Assembly (NCBI GenBank): GCA_017856115.1
Contig: JAFMFM010000008.1
Span: forward strand, 1-52,961
Direction: 5' to 3'
Origin: Actinomycetota bacterium
GTDB taxonomy: Bacteria; Actinomycetota; Acidimicrobiia; Acidimicrobiales; Ilumatobacteraceae
Length of the DNA: 52,961 nt
The notes beneath the pieces were generated by a model, which had not been told where the DNA came from, ran no database searches, and worked only from the letters and a program-made list of their open reading frames with translations. Shown piece after piece: positions 44,304-52,429 of the stretch. Each line of letters starts with the position of its first letter. The stretch's first letter is position 1. A program made the position numbers and the translations under genes.

Positions 44304-45269
44304 GTGAGACGACCAAGGATTTCCGGCGGTGACTCGCCCGACACGGTGCGTCAGTACCTGAACGAGATCGGTCAGGTTCCGCTGCTGACCTCCGCCGACG
44401 AAAAGACGCTTGGCAAGGCCGTGAAGGACGGCCAGCAGGCCCAGCAGCGATTGGAAGATGCCAAGGCGTCGGGCCGAACCAAACTGTCGGCTAGCGACCG
44501 CAAGACCCTGCGCGACGTCGTGAAGGCGGGGGAGAAGGCGAAGGATCGCATGGTTCGCGCAAACCTGCGCTTGGTGGTGTCGATCGCGCGTCGCTACGAC
44601 CGCAAGGAACTGCACTTGTCCGACCTCATCCAGGAGGGCAACATCGGCCTCATGCACGCAGTCGACAAGTACGACTACGAAAAGGGATTCAAGTTCTCCA
44701 CCTATGCCACGTGGTGGATTCGCCAGTCGATGACTCGTGCGATGGCCGACCAGGGTCGCAACATTCGAATACCCGGCCACATGATGGAAATCGTCAACCG
44801 GGTGCAACGATCCGAGCGCGAACTCACGGCGGAACTGAAGCGGGATCCGACACCCGAGGAGGTTGCTGCACGGTGCGACATCACGGTGGAGAAGTTGTTC
44901 GAGATCCAGCAACTCACGTTGTCGACCGCAAGCCTGGATGCCCCGGTCGGTGTCGACGTGGACGACCTCACCGTCGGAGAAACGCTGGCCAGTCCCGATG
45001 CAACCGACCCGTTGAACGAAACCGTCCAGCGCGAACTGGTGAGTCAGATCGAGAAATCGTTGGACGGGCTACCCGAACGGGAGCGACGCATCATGTCGAT
45101 GCGCTTCGGGTTGGGTGAGTTCATCGGGAAGCAACACACCCTGGAGGAGGTTGCGGAGAAAGAAGACATCACGCGCGAACGGGTGCGCCAGATCGAGCAG
45201 AAGACGCTGGCCAGGATGCGACACCCGCACAACAACAGCGGGCTGCGTTCGTTCGTCGAAGACGAGTAG
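44304..45269 (+). CDS. rpoD: RNA polymerase sigma factor, RpoD/SigA group
   Basis: 321 residues. Region 1.2 ([21 protein letters not shown]), region 2 ([54 protein letters not shown]), region 3 ([14 protein letters not shown]) and region 4 ([44 protein letters not shown]) are all complete. It lacks a long region 1.1, so it is of SigB/short-SigA size; linkage to dnaG favours the primary sigma factor. It would recognise the TANNNT -10 elements seen across the window. GTG 44304, seven bases after dnaG. Confidence 0.93.
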   Translation: MRRPRISGGDSPDTVRQYLNEIGQVPLLTSADEKTLGKAVKDGQQAQQRLEDAKASGRTKLSASDRKTLRDVVKAGEKAKDRMVRANLRLVVSIARRYDRKELHLSDLIQEGNIGLMHAVDKYDYEKGFKFSTYATWWIRQSMTRAMADQGRNIRIPGHMMEIVNRVQRSERELTAELKRDPTPEEVAARCDITVEKLFEIQQLTLSTASLDAPVGVDVDDLTVGETLASPDATDPLNETVQRELVSQIEKSLDGLPERERRIMSMRFGLGEFIGKQHTLEEVAEKEDITRERVRQIEQKTLARMRHPHNNSGLRSFVEDE

Positions 45270-45319
45270 GCATCGTTCGCCCAACGCGAGGCGACGGGCG
45301 GTTCGGCACGAGGTGCGAG

Positions 45320-45325
45320 TAGCCT
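45320..45325 (+). promoter_or_regulatory. -10 element (TAGCCT) of the tRNA-Asn/tRNA-Met unit
   Basis: TAGCCT lies 12 bases before the first base of tRNA-Asn, the same hexamer used at several protein genes. Confidence 0.55.
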
Positions 45326-45337
45326 CAAGTGACCCTT

Positions 45338-45413
45338 TCCGGGGTAGCTCAGTTGGCAGAGCAACGGACTGTTAATCCGTCGGCCGTGGGTTCGAGCCCC
45401 ACCCCCGGAGCCA
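45338..45413 (+). tRNA. tRNA-Asn (anticodon GTT)
   Basis: 76 nt with encoded CCA. Acceptor TCCGGGG/CCCCGGA, D-stem GCTC/GAGC, anticodon stem ACGGA/TCCGT with loop CTGTTAA (anticodon GTT), T-stem GTGGG/CCCAC with normal loop TTCGAGC. Followed after 12 bp by tRNA-Met. Confidence 0.96.
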
Positions 45414-45425
45414 CCACTTCCACCG

Positions 45426-45498
45426 GGGCCAGTAGCTCAGTGGTCAGAGCAGGGGACTCATAATCCCTTGGTCGTAGGTTCGATCCCTACCTGGCCCA
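45426..45498 (+). tRNA. tRNA-Met (anticodon CAT), probably elongator
   Basis: 73 nt without encoded CCA (the bases after the discriminator A are CTC). Acceptor GGGCCAG/CTGGCCC is fully paired at 1-72, unlike an initiator. Anticodon stem GGGGA/TCCCT with loop CTCATAA gives CAT. T-stem GTAGG/CCTAC with loop TTCGATC. A tRNA-Ile2 whose C34 is modified to lysidine also has CAT; the body looks more like elongator Met. Confidence 0.85.
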
Positions 45499-45538
45499 CT
45501 CGATGTGGCGAGCCGCATATGGCGGAATCCGCGTTCGG

Positions 45539-45700
45539 TCAACTTTGTTTCTTGTACTGCTTGACCAGTTCGGCCGCTTCGGGGTGACCCTGCTCGGCAA
45601 GTGCCTGTGCAATATCGGCCTTCAGCGCCTGCACCACCCGATGGGTTCCGTTGCACTGCTTTTGTTCATCGGTCGAATAGCCACAGCCACATGCGCCCAT
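45539..45700 (-). CDS. CDGSH-like mini-protein, 53 residues
   Basis: 53 residues from ATG 45700, with AAGGGG eight bases upstream. Residues 4-20 read CGCGYSTDEQKQCNGTH. This matches the CDGSH 2Fe-2S ligand set of three Cys and one His (C4, C6, C16, H20), but with one extra residue between the cysteines and CNGTH in place of CDGSH. The rest (RVVQALKADIAQALAEQGHPEAAELVKQYKKQS) is a helical hairpin. A longer frame to 45862 exists, but the start here has the ribosome-binding site. The function is unknown; iron-sulfur or zinc binding is likely. Divergent from the BMP gene. Confidence 0.6.
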   Translation of the reverse strand: MGACGCGYSTDEQKQCNGTHRVVQALKADIAQALAEQGHPEAAELVKQYKKQS

Positions 45701-45731
45701 GCTGATGCCCCTTGTCTCGTCGTCGCCGACG

Positions 45732-45737
45732 ACCTTA
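45732..45737 (-). promoter_or_regulatory. Possible -10 element (TAAGGT) of the CDGSH-like gene
   Basis: TAAGGT on the minus strand is about 31 bases before ATG 45700, leaving room for the AAGGGG ribosome-binding site. Confidence 0.35.
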
Positions 45738-45798
45738 CCAGCAGGGTGGCCCCTGTCCGCGGGGTTGGGCCGTACCGACTGGGGTGTATGCGCTGAAC

Positions 45799-45804
45799 TA
45801 TGCT
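45799..45804 (+). promoter_or_regulatory. -10 element (TATGCT) of the BMP transporter operon
   Basis: Part of ACTATGCTT (45797-45805), the same nine bases found before potD. It gives a leader of roughly 50 nt with GAGGAGGAG as ribosome-binding site. Confidence 0.5.
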
Positions 45805-45861
45805 TGCGCACATCAACAAACACATGTGGCAACCGCTGCATGAGGAGGAGACAACAAACCA

Positions 45862-46947
45862 ATGAGAAAGCACAAAGGACTGAAGTCCGCTGCGCTCGCC
45901 CTCGCCGCCTTTGCGCTGATTGCCAGCGCCTGTGGCAGCGATGACGAAGCAGCCGACGACGTCAGCGACGACACCGAAGCGACCGAGGAGGTCGCCGACG
46001 AGGCGTCCGATCCTTGCGAAGGCACCGACTTGAAACTCGGTTTGGCATTCGACACGGGTGGACGTGGTGACGGAACCTTCAACGACTCCGCAGCACGCGG
46101 TGCCGACCAGGCCGCAACCGAACTCTGCTACACGGTGCAAGAACTCGAAGCCACCACCGACGACGACCGCAAGCCGAACCTCGAGGCTCTCTCGGGCGCC
46201 GGCAACAACCCGGTCATCGTGGTTGGTTTCGCATTCGGTGGCGTGATCGAAGAGATCGCAGCCGCCAATCCCGACACGGTGTACGGATGGGTCGACGGTT
46301 ACCTCGACCTGCCGAACGTGAAGACGCTCACCTTCGCCGAACATGAGGGTTCGTTCCTCGTCGGCGCAGCCGCTGCGTTGAAGAGCGCAACCGGCACCAT
46401 CGGCTTCATCGGTGGTCAGGAGATCGACCTCATCAAGAAGTTCGAGGCCGGTTACATCGCTGGTGCGAAGGCCATCAACCCCGACATCGTCGTGAAGTCG
46501 CAGTACCTCGGTGCTGCCGGCGACAACGCCGCGTGGGGTTCACCGGACAAGGCGAAGGAAATCGCCCTTGCCTGGTACAAGGATGGCGCAGACATCGTCT
46601 ACACCGCAGCCGGTGGCTCGGGTCGTGGCACGATCGAAGCAGCAGTCGAAGCTGGTGAAGGCAAGTGGGCGATTGGCGTGGACTCTGACGAGTACTTCGT
46701 CGACACCGACGAGCAGAAGCAGCACCGCCTCACCTCGATGCTCAAGCGCGTCGACAATGCGGTGTACCTCACTGCCCAGGCCGTCAAGGATGGCGACCTC
46801 AGCGGTGGCTTCAAGGTGTTCGACCTCAGCACTGACGGTGTTGGCTACGCAACGACGGGTGGATACCTCGACGATGTCGTGGATCAGCTCGAAGAGTTGA
46901 AGGCCAAGGTCATCAGCGGCGAGATCGTCGTACCGACACAGCCCTAA
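45862..46947 (+). CDS. BMP family ABC transporter substrate-binding lipoprotein
   Basis: 361 residues. The signal peptide has lipobox Cys24 (ALIASACGSD), then a long acidic linker (about residues 26-48) and a periplasmic-binding-protein I fold. Segments such as LGLAFDTGGRGDGTFNDSA, VGFAFGGVIEEIAAANPDTVYGWVD, TLTFAEHEGSFLVGAAAAL, IGFIGGQEIDLIKKFEAGYIAGAKA and YTAAGGSGRGTIEAAVEAG match basic membrane protein A/PnrA-type nucleoside-binding proteins. It would capture purine or other nucleosides for the ATPase and permeases downstream. GAGGAGGAG precedes ATG 45862. A terminator 45 bp after the stop separates it from the ABC genes. Confidence 0.93.
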   Translation: MRKHKGLKSAALALAAFALIASACGSDDEAADDVSDDTEATEEVADEASDPCEGTDLKLGLAFDTGGRGDGTFNDSAARGADQAATELCYTVQELEATTDDDRKPNLEALSGAGNNPVIVVGFAFGGVIEEIAAANPDTVYGWVDGYLDLPNVKTLTFAEHEGSFLVGAAAALKSATGTIGFIGGQEIDLIKKFEAGYIAGAKAINPDIVVKSQYLGAAGDNAAWGSPDKAKEIALAWYKDGADIVYTAAGGSGRGTIEAAVEAGEGKWAIGVDSDEYFVDTDEQKQHRLTSMLKRVDNAVYLTAQAVKDGDLSGGFKVFDLSTDGVGYATTGGYLDDVVDQLEELKAKVISGEIVVPTQP

Positions 46948-46991
46948 GCAACAACGCAACTGATTGCGCGACGTTCGTCGCGTGACGGTAG

Positions 46992-47027
46992 AAGGGACCC
47001 GGGCGAAAGCCCGGGTCCCTTTGTTTG
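46992..47027 (+). terminator. Rho-independent terminator/attenuator between the BMP gene and the ABC genes
   Basis: AAGGGACCCGGGC (46992-47004), loop GAAA, GCCCGGGTCCCTT (47009-47021), a perfect 13-bp stem followed by TGTTTG. It lies 45 bp after the binding-protein stop and about 100 bp before the ATPase gene, so it could reduce readthrough and keep the binding protein in excess. Confidence 0.92.
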
Positions 47028-47125
47028 TAGCCGTACGTCTCTTCGCAGCCGTTCGTCGCAGCGGTGCGTTGTGGCGGTGCGGTGTGACGGTGCCCCCACT
47101 CGGTTGGGTGTGGCAGTATTTGTCG

Positions 47126-48676
47126 ATGCCTGATTCGGCTGCAAACGGTTCCGCTTCTGCGCACGGCACGGCGCCCGCGGTCGAACTGCACAACATCAGC
47201 AAGGGATTCCCCGGCGTCATCGCCAATCGTGATATCTCCATGACGGTGGAGCGCGGCACCATCCATGCAATCGTCGGGGAGAACGGGGCGGGTAAGTCCA
47301 CCCTCATGAAGACGCTCTACGGGCTGCACCAACCCGATTCGGGCACCATCGCCGTCAACGGCACGGAAGTGGAATTCAGTTCGCCGAGCGATGCGATCGA
47401 GGCCGGCATCGGCATGGTGCACCAGCACTTCATGCTGGCCGACAACTTGACCGTGCTGGAGAACATCATCCTCGGTGCCGAACCAGCCAAGGGTGGTGTC
47501 ATCGATTCGCGCGAGGCCGCTCGACAGATCACCGAACTGGCTCGGTCACTTGGTGTGGAAATCGACGTGAACAGTCCGGTTGCCGAACTTGGTGTCGGCC
47601 AGCGCCAACGGGTGGAGATCCTCAAGGTGTTGTACCGGGGTGCAAAGACCCTCATTCTCGACGAGCCCACCGCTGTGTTGGTGCCACAGGAGGTGGACGA
47701 GCTGTTCGAGAACCTTCGTCGTCTCGTGGATGCCGGCACCACCGTGCTCTTCATCAGCCACAAATTGGACGAGGTGCTTGCGGTAAGCAGCCGCATCACG
47801 GTGATTCGACAAGGCACCACCGTGGGTACGGTGACGCCCGCCGAGGTGACACGGCGTCAGTTGGCCGAAATGATGGTGGGATCCGACCTTCCACAACCAG
47901 AGCCGCGAACCTCCGAGGTGTTGGATCGGGTGCGTCTCGAGGTGAACAACCTCAGCGTTTCGCGCCCTGGGCGGCGCGACCTCGTGCACGATGTGTCGTT
48001 CGCCATTCGTTCCGGGGAGATCCTTGGTGTTGCGGGAGTGGAGGGCAATGGGCAGTTCGAACTTTGTTCGGCGCTGCTCGGCCGCGAACACAGCAGCGGC
48101 ACCGTTGCAATCGACGGTAAGGACGTGTCGCATGCCTCCGTGCGCGACCGGAAGAACGCCGGCATCGCCTACGTGCCCTTCGACCGACAGCGAGAAGGGC
48201 TCATGCTCACCTCGTCGTTGTGGGAGAACAATCTGCTCGGTCAGGAGGAGAAGTTCAGCAAGTACGGGTTCGTCAACGTGGCAGCCGCACGCGCGGCCTG
48301 TCGGGAGGTGATCTCACGTTTCGGTGTGCTCACGCCGAACGAGGATGTGCCCGCCTTTGCCCTGTCGGGTGGCAACCAGCAGAAACTGGTGGTCGGGCGA
48401 ACCATGTCGATGAATCCGGCGGTGTTGCTGGCGGCGCACCCCACTCGTGGAATCGACGTCGGGGCCCAAGCCGCGGTGTGGGAAGAAATCCGCACGGCGC
48501 GCGATGCGGGGTTGGCGGTACTGCTGGTCTCGGCCGATTTGGAAGAACTGCTCGGTTTGTCGGATCGCGTCATCGTGATGTTCGAAGGCAGCGTGGTTGC
48601 CGAACTGTCGCCACGTGATGCCACGCCCGAATTGCTCGGCAGTTACATGACCGGTGCAAAGGTTGCCGCACGATGA
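47126..48676 (+). CDS. Nucleoside/sugar-type ABC transporter ATP-binding protein (two NBDs)
   Basis: 516 residues with two fused nucleotide-binding domains. NBD1 has Walker A VGENGAGKST (about residues 53-62), signature region ELGVGQRQRVEI and Walker B LILDEPTAV. NBD2 has the degenerate Walker A GVEGNGQFELC, signature LSGGNQQKLVVGR and Walker B VLLAAHPTRGIDVG. Degeneracy of the second Walker A is normal for the CUT2/nucleoside family. It energises the two permeases below. ATG 47126 begins a 20-residue polar head; no good ribosome-binding site, and AGTATT close upstream is only a weak -10 candidate. Located after the terminator. Confidence 0.94.
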   Translation: MPDSAANGSASAHGTAPAVELHNISKGFPGVIANRDISMTVERGTIHAIVGENGAGKSTLMKTLYGLHQPDSGTIAVNGTEVEFSSPSDAIEAGIGMVHQHFMLADNLTVLENIILGAEPAKGGVIDSREAARQITELARSLGVEIDVNSPVAELGVGQRQRVEILKVLYRGAKTLILDEPTAVLVPQEVDELFENLRRLVDAGTTVLFISHKLDEVLAVSSRITVIRQGTTVGTVTPAEVTRRQLAEMMVGSDLPQPEPRTSEVLDRVRLEVNNLSVSRPGRRDLVHDVSFAIRSGEILGVAGVEGNGQFELCSALLGREHSSGTVAIDGKDVSHASVRDRKNAGIAYVPFDRQREGLMLTSSLWENNLLGQEEKFSKYGFVNVAAARAACREVISRFGVLTPNEDVPAFALSGGNQQKLVVGRTMSMNPAVLLAAHPTRGIDVGAQAAVWEEIRTARDAGLAVLLVSADLEELLGLSDRVIVMFEGSVVAELSPRDATPELLGSYMTGAKVAAR

Positions 48677-48698
48677 TGCTCCATGGGATCGACCTACG

Positions 48699-49799
48699 AT
48701 GACCAGCAAACGGAACGTCATCGACACGTTGCCACGCCCCGTGGTAACACTGTTGAGTTCGTTGGTGGCAGTGCTGCTGGCACTCGCGATCTGCGGCGTA
48801 TTGCTGCTCGTCACCGGCAAGGATCCGCTGGCCGCATACCGAACCATCTTGGAAACAGGACTCACCGGCAACAAGTTGCTGGAGATGCTGAAGCGAAGCA
48901 CCCCGCTCATGTTGAGCGCCAGTGCGGTGGCCATCGGATTCAAGATGAACCTGTTCAACATCGGAGTTGAAGGCCAGTACCTGTTCGCTGCGCTCATCGC
49001 GGCAGAGTTCGCGTCGCGAATCAGCGCACCTCCCGTGTTGCATGTGTTGCTCACGCTGATGGTGGCATCCGCCGCCGGGGCCTTCTGGGCGAGCATCGCA
49101 GCGATGTTGAAGATCACCCGTGGCATCAACGAGGTGATCTCCACCATCATGCTCAACTTCATCTCGTTGTCGGTGATGCAGTGGTTGTTCGACAACTACA
49201 TGCGCGACGACTCCGACGGTGGCTTGCGGGTGACCACCACCGAGATCGCCCCGTCAGGTCAGGTTCCCGACATCGTCGACGGCCGGCTCAATGGCATGTG
49301 GCTCGTCGCGCTCTTCGTGGTGTTCTGTTACTGGCTCATCGTGTTCCGCAGCAAGTTCGGCTTCCGGTTGCGTTCCAGCGGCCTCAACTCCACGGCGGCA
49401 CAAACCTCGGGCATTGCTGCGAACCGAATGATCGTGGTGGCGATGCTGCTTTCCGGTGCCATCGCCGGGTTGGTGGCCATGCAGAGCGTGGTGGGTGAAG
49501 AGTACGCGTACGGTCCGCAAGCCACGCCGACCGGGTTCGGATTCGCGGGTATCGCGGTGGCGCTGCTCGGACGCAACCACCCCATTGGCATTGTGGTGGC
49601 GGCGATGTTGTTCGGGTTCCTCGACTCGACGTCTGCGGTTCTGCAGTTGTCGGGCATTCCCAACTCCATCGTGAAGGTGATCCAGGCGGTGGTGGTCATC
49701 ACCGTGGTGATCGTCAACGAGGCAACGTCTCGTTACATGAACCGCCGCACGGCAGAACAGACCGCGGCGGCACTGAGGACCGACAAGGTGGGCGCATGA
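48699..49799 (+). CDS. ABC transporter permease (nucleoside type)
   Basis: 366 residues with about nine hydrophobic segments. ASAVAIGFKMNLFNIGVEGQYLFAAL contains the NIG-x-EGQ motif of BPD_transp_2/NupP-type permeases, and RGINEVISTIMLNFISLSVMQWLF and GIAANRMIVVAMLLSGAIAGLV are further conserved stretches. It forms one half of the channel. ATG 48699 is used; an in-frame ATG at 48654 lies inside the ATPase gene. Its TGA overlaps the next ATG as ATGA. Confidence 0.93.
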   Translation: MTSKRNVIDTLPRPVVTLLSSLVAVLLALAICGVLLLVTGKDPLAAYRTILETGLTGNKLLEMLKRSTPLMLSASAVAIGFKMNLFNIGVEGQYLFAALIAAEFASRISAPPVLHVLLTLMVASAAGAFWASIAAMLKITRGINEVISTIMLNFISLSVMQWLFDNYMRDDSDGGLRVTTTEIAPSGQVPDIVDGRLNGMWLVALFVVFCYWLIVFRSKFGFRLRSSGLNSTAAQTSGIAANRMIVVAMLLSGAIAGLVAMQSVVGEEYAYGPQATPTGFGFAGIAVALLGRNHPIGIVVAAMLFGFLDSTSAVLQLSGIPNSIVKVIQAVVVITVVIVNEATSRYMNRRTAEQTAAALRTDKVGA

Positions 49800-51037
49800 A
49801 GTTGACGGGTCGCGCACGGCTGTTGGTGTTCTTTGCCGTACCCGTGGCATTGATGTCGATCGTTCGGTTGTGGTCGGGGGAGGATGCGTTGACCTCCTCC
49901 GACACCATCGGTGCCTCGCTGCGCCTGTCGGTGCCGATTCTCCTGGCCGGCATGGCGGGATTGTGGGCCGAGCGTTGCGGCGTGCTGAACATCGGAATCG
50001 AAGGCATGATGATTTTCGGAACCTGGTTCGGCGGATGGGGCGCCTGGCAGTTCGGCCCGTGGGTGGGGCTGATGTTCGCCGTGGTGGGCGGCATGCTCGG
50101 TGGTCTCATTCACGCCGTAGCCACGGTGCGGTTCAACGTCGACCAGATCATCTCCGGTGTGGTGCTGAACTTGTTGGCATTCTTCGGGGTTCGCTACATG
50201 AGCGACCTCGCCTTCGTTGGTCAGCCGGGTGGTGGTGTCAGCCAGTCGCCGCCGCAAACGTCGGCCATCCCGCGCTTCGACATCCCCGTACTCTCCGGCG
50301 GCGAGGTGTTCGGCTGGAAATCGCCGAACATTTTGCTCAACCTGGAGGAACGCGGCTGGTTCTTCGTGAGCGACCTGGCGGGAATCCTCCACGGTCTCAC
50401 CCACAATTTGTCGTGGGGCACGGTCATTGGTGTCGCGGCGGTTCCGGCAACGTTCTGGATCCTGTGGCGTACCCGAATCGGCTTGCGACTGCGGTCGTCG
50501 GGGGAGTCGCCCGTTGCCGCCGAAACGCTCGGCGTGAACGTCATTCGCTTGCGTTACCTCGGATTGCTCGTGAGCGGTGGTCTTGCTGGTTACGCCGGTG
50601 GAATCCTGTCAATCGTCGCTTCGTCGTACTACCGCCAGGGACAGACCGCGGGACGTGGTTACATCGGTTTGGCCACGATGATCTTCGGCAACTGGCGACC
50701 GGTTGGTGTGCTCGGTGGCGCCTCGCTCTTCGGATACGCCGAGGGCGTGAAGTTGGTGGCCAACGACGCGATCTCGACCTTGTTCTTGTTCGTGGCGCTG
50801 GCTGCGGTGTTGCTGGTGGTAGCGGCGGTGGTGAACCGGAACACCACGCGCGGCATCGTCACGGCGTTCGTGGCGGTCATCGCGGCGTACACGTACCTGG
50901 CCATCGACGACGTGCCGGAATCTCTCACGCAGTCGCTGCCGTATTTTGCAACCCTGGTGGTGCTCGCCACGGCAAGTCAGCGGTTGCGTCCGCCGGCGAT
51001 GGCGGGCATTCCCTACCGACGTGGCGAGTCCCACTAG
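49796..51037 (+). CDS. ABC transporter permease (nucleoside type, second subunit)
   Basis: 413 residues. AGMAGLWAERCGVLNIGIEGMMIFGTW is the equivalent NIGIEG motif, FNVDQIISGVVLNLLAFFGVRYM and VAAETLGVNVIRLRYLGLLVSGGLAGYAGGIL are family segments, and a long loop (about residues 140-185) lies between helices. A Tyr/Trp-rich C-terminal pair of extra hydrophobic helices extends it beyond the usual length of about 310. Coupled to the first permease by a 4-nt overlap; second half of the nucleoside channel. Confidence 0.92.
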   Translation: MKLTGRARLLVFFAVPVALMSIVRLWSGEDALTSSDTIGASLRLSVPILLAGMAGLWAERCGVLNIGIEGMMIFGTWFGGWGAWQFGPWVGLMFAVVGGMLGGLIHAVATVRFNVDQIISGVVLNLLAFFGVRYMSDLAFVGQPGGGVSQSPPQTSAIPRFDIPVLSGGEVFGWKSPNILLNLEERGWFFVSDLAGILHGLTHNLSWGTVIGVAAVPATFWILWRTRIGLRLRSSGESPVAAETLGVNVIRLRYLGLLVSGGLAGYAGGILSIVASSYYRQGQTAGRGYIGLATMIFGNWRPVGVLGGASLFGYAEGVKLVANDAISTLFLFVALAAVLLVVAAVVNRNTTRGIVTAFVAVIAAYTYLAIDDVPESLTQSLPYFATLVVLATASQRLRPPAMAGIPYRRGESH

Positions 51038-51043
51038 GACCGC

Positions 51044-51877
51044 GTGACGGCAATGACCACCTCGCATTTGCCCGAGTCCACTCCCACCCCGCACTTCGGT
51101 TTTCGCGGCAAACGCGTGGTGGTGACCGGCGCAGCGTCGGGTATCGGTCACCGAGTCACCGAGCTGCTCCTGGAGGCCGGCGCACACGTGATTGCGCTCG
51201 ACCGTAGCGCGGTCGACCTCTCCGTCGAACGATTCATACGGGTCGACTTCACCGATCCGGAATCCATCGACGCTGCCGTGGCGGAGATCGATGGTGAGAT
51301 CGACGTGCTGTTGAACATCGCCGGTGTGCCGGGTACCGCCGACCCTGAGGTCACCATGCGGGTGAACGTACTCGGGCTTCGCATGCTGACAGAACTGTTG
51401 ATTCACAAGATCAACCACGGGGGATCGGTCACCAACGTGGCGTCGATCGCCGGGGCACAGTGGCAATCCCACCTCGAGGAGGTGCAGCGCATGCTCGCCA
51501 CCCCCGATTATGCGACCGGTGTCGACTGGGTTCGTGACCACCCCATGGATGGCAAGCGTGCCTACGACTTCTCCAAGGAGTGCGTCGTGGTGCTCACCAA
51601 ACAGCACGGCAGGTACTTGCGCGAGCACGGCGTGAGGGTCAACTCGGTGAGCCCCGGCCCCGTGAAGACGCCGATCCTGAAGGACTTCCGCGAATCGGTC
51701 GGGCCGATCATGGACATCGTCACCCGTGAGACGGGTCGTGACGCCAGCACCGACGACATCGCCCGGGTGTTGCTCTTTGTGTCGGATCCGGTGCTGCAGT
51801 GGCTGAACGCGACCGATGTGCAGGTGGACGGAGGATTCATGAGCGGCCTCGTCGGCGGCTGGGTGAAAATCGGCTGA
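51044..51877 (+). CDS. Short-chain dehydrogenase/reductase (coniferyl-alcohol/3-alpha-HSD-like)
   Basis: 277 residues from GTG 51044; ATG 51053 is an alternative. The cofactor motif TGAASGIG is at residues 28-35 and the catalytic residues are S134, Y174 and K178 (YDFSK). The short N-terminal half with LLNIAGVPGTADPEVTMRVNVLGLRMLTELL and the long loop before the Tyr resemble the coniferyl-alcohol dehydrogenase/3-alpha-hydroxysteroid-dehydrogenase-like branch. The substrate is unknown. It starts six bases after the permease gene, so it may be cotranscribed with the transporter. Confidence 0.88.
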   Translation: MTAMTTSHLPESTPTPHFGFRGKRVVVTGAASGIGHRVTELLLEAGAHVIALDRSAVDLSVERFIRVDFTDPESIDAAVAEIDGEIDVLLNIAGVPGTADPEVTMRVNVLGLRMLTELLIHKINHGGSVTNVASIAGAQWQSHLEEVQRMLATPDYATGVDWVRDHPMDGKRAYDFSKECVVVLTKQHGRYLREHGVRVNSVSPGPVKTPILKDFRESVGPIMDIVTRETGRDASTDDIARVLLFVSDPVLQWLNATDVQVDGGFMSGLVGGWVKIG

Positions 51878-51888
51878 GTTTCTGCTCG

Positions 51889-51894
51889 TAGCCT
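51889..51894 (+). promoter_or_regulatory. -10 element (TAGCCT) of hisI
   Basis: TAGCCT ends seven bases before GTG 51902; leaderless start likely. Confidence 0.55.
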
Positions 51895-51901
51895 TGAAGG
51901 C

Positions 51902-52387
51902 GTGAGCAACACATCGCACCGCTGGTATGCCGCTCGCACCACCGTGGAGCAGGTGGAAGAAGGGCGCCAACTCGCACCGCGATTCGACGCTGATGGTCTC
52001 ATTCCCGTGGTGACCACCGACCACGCCACCGGGGAAGTGCTAATGGTTGCCAACATGAACGCCGAAGCCTTCGCCAAAACCATCGAACTCGGCGAGGCCG
52101 TGTACTACAGCCGCAGTCGCAAGCAGTTGTGGCACAAGGGGGCAACGAGTGGTCTCGTGCAAAAGGTGAAGGAGATTCTCGTAGACGACGACCAGGACGC
52201 CGTGTGGCTACGAGTCGACGTACAGGGCGGAGCCAGTTGCCACGTGGGGTACCGCTCGTGCTTCTATCGCAGCGTTCCGATTGCTCCGTCCGACGAGGGG
52301 CCACTCGATCTCGAGTTCACGATCACCGAGAAGGTGTTCGACCCGAAAGTGGTGTACGGCGACGCGCCGAACCCCACCAAGTTGTAA
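51902..52387 (+). CDS. hisI: Phosphoribosyl-AMP cyclohydrolase
   Basis: 161 residues from GTG 51902, without the HisE domain. It opens the purine ring of phosphoribosyl-AMP, step three of histidine synthesis. [17 protein letters not shown] is the substrate motif, [14 protein letters not shown] the metal-binding aspartates (95-99), and C113 and C120 in CHVGYRSC the zinc ligands. The N-terminus (about residues 1-28) is longer than usual. It is separated from the other his genes by 16 kb and has its own leaderless-type promoter. Confidence 0.95.
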   Translation: MSNTSHRWYAARTTVEQVEEGRQLAPRFDADGLIPVVTTDHATGEVLMVANMNAEAFAKTIELGEAVYYSRSRKQLWHKGATSGLVQKVKEILVDDDQDAVWLRVDVQGGASCHVGYRSCFYRSVPIAPSDEGPLDLEFTITEKVFDPKVVYGDAPNPTKL

Positions 52388-52389
52388 TC

Positions 52390-52407
52390 GCGCCGCCTGA
52401 GCGGCGC
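52390..52407. terminator. Hairpin between convergent hisI and mogA
   Basis: GCGCCGC-CTGA-GCGGCGC, a perfect 7-bp stem three bases after the hisI stop, without a T-run; it may serve as a weak bidirectional 3' structure. Confidence 0.4.
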
Positions 52408-52429
52408 CGAACTTCGTCGCCGCGCGTTG

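Noticed and set aside
45426-45498. Initiator tRNA-fMet
   Set aside because: Base 1 pairs with base 72 and the anticodon stem has G27-T43 to A31-T39 rather than the three consecutive G-C pairs next to the loop, so elongator Met (or Ile2) fits better.
50609-52024. 471-codon antisense frame over the second permease, the SDR gene and the start of hisI
   Set aside because: His/Arg-rich translation typical of a shadow frame; the genes on the plus strand are unambiguous.
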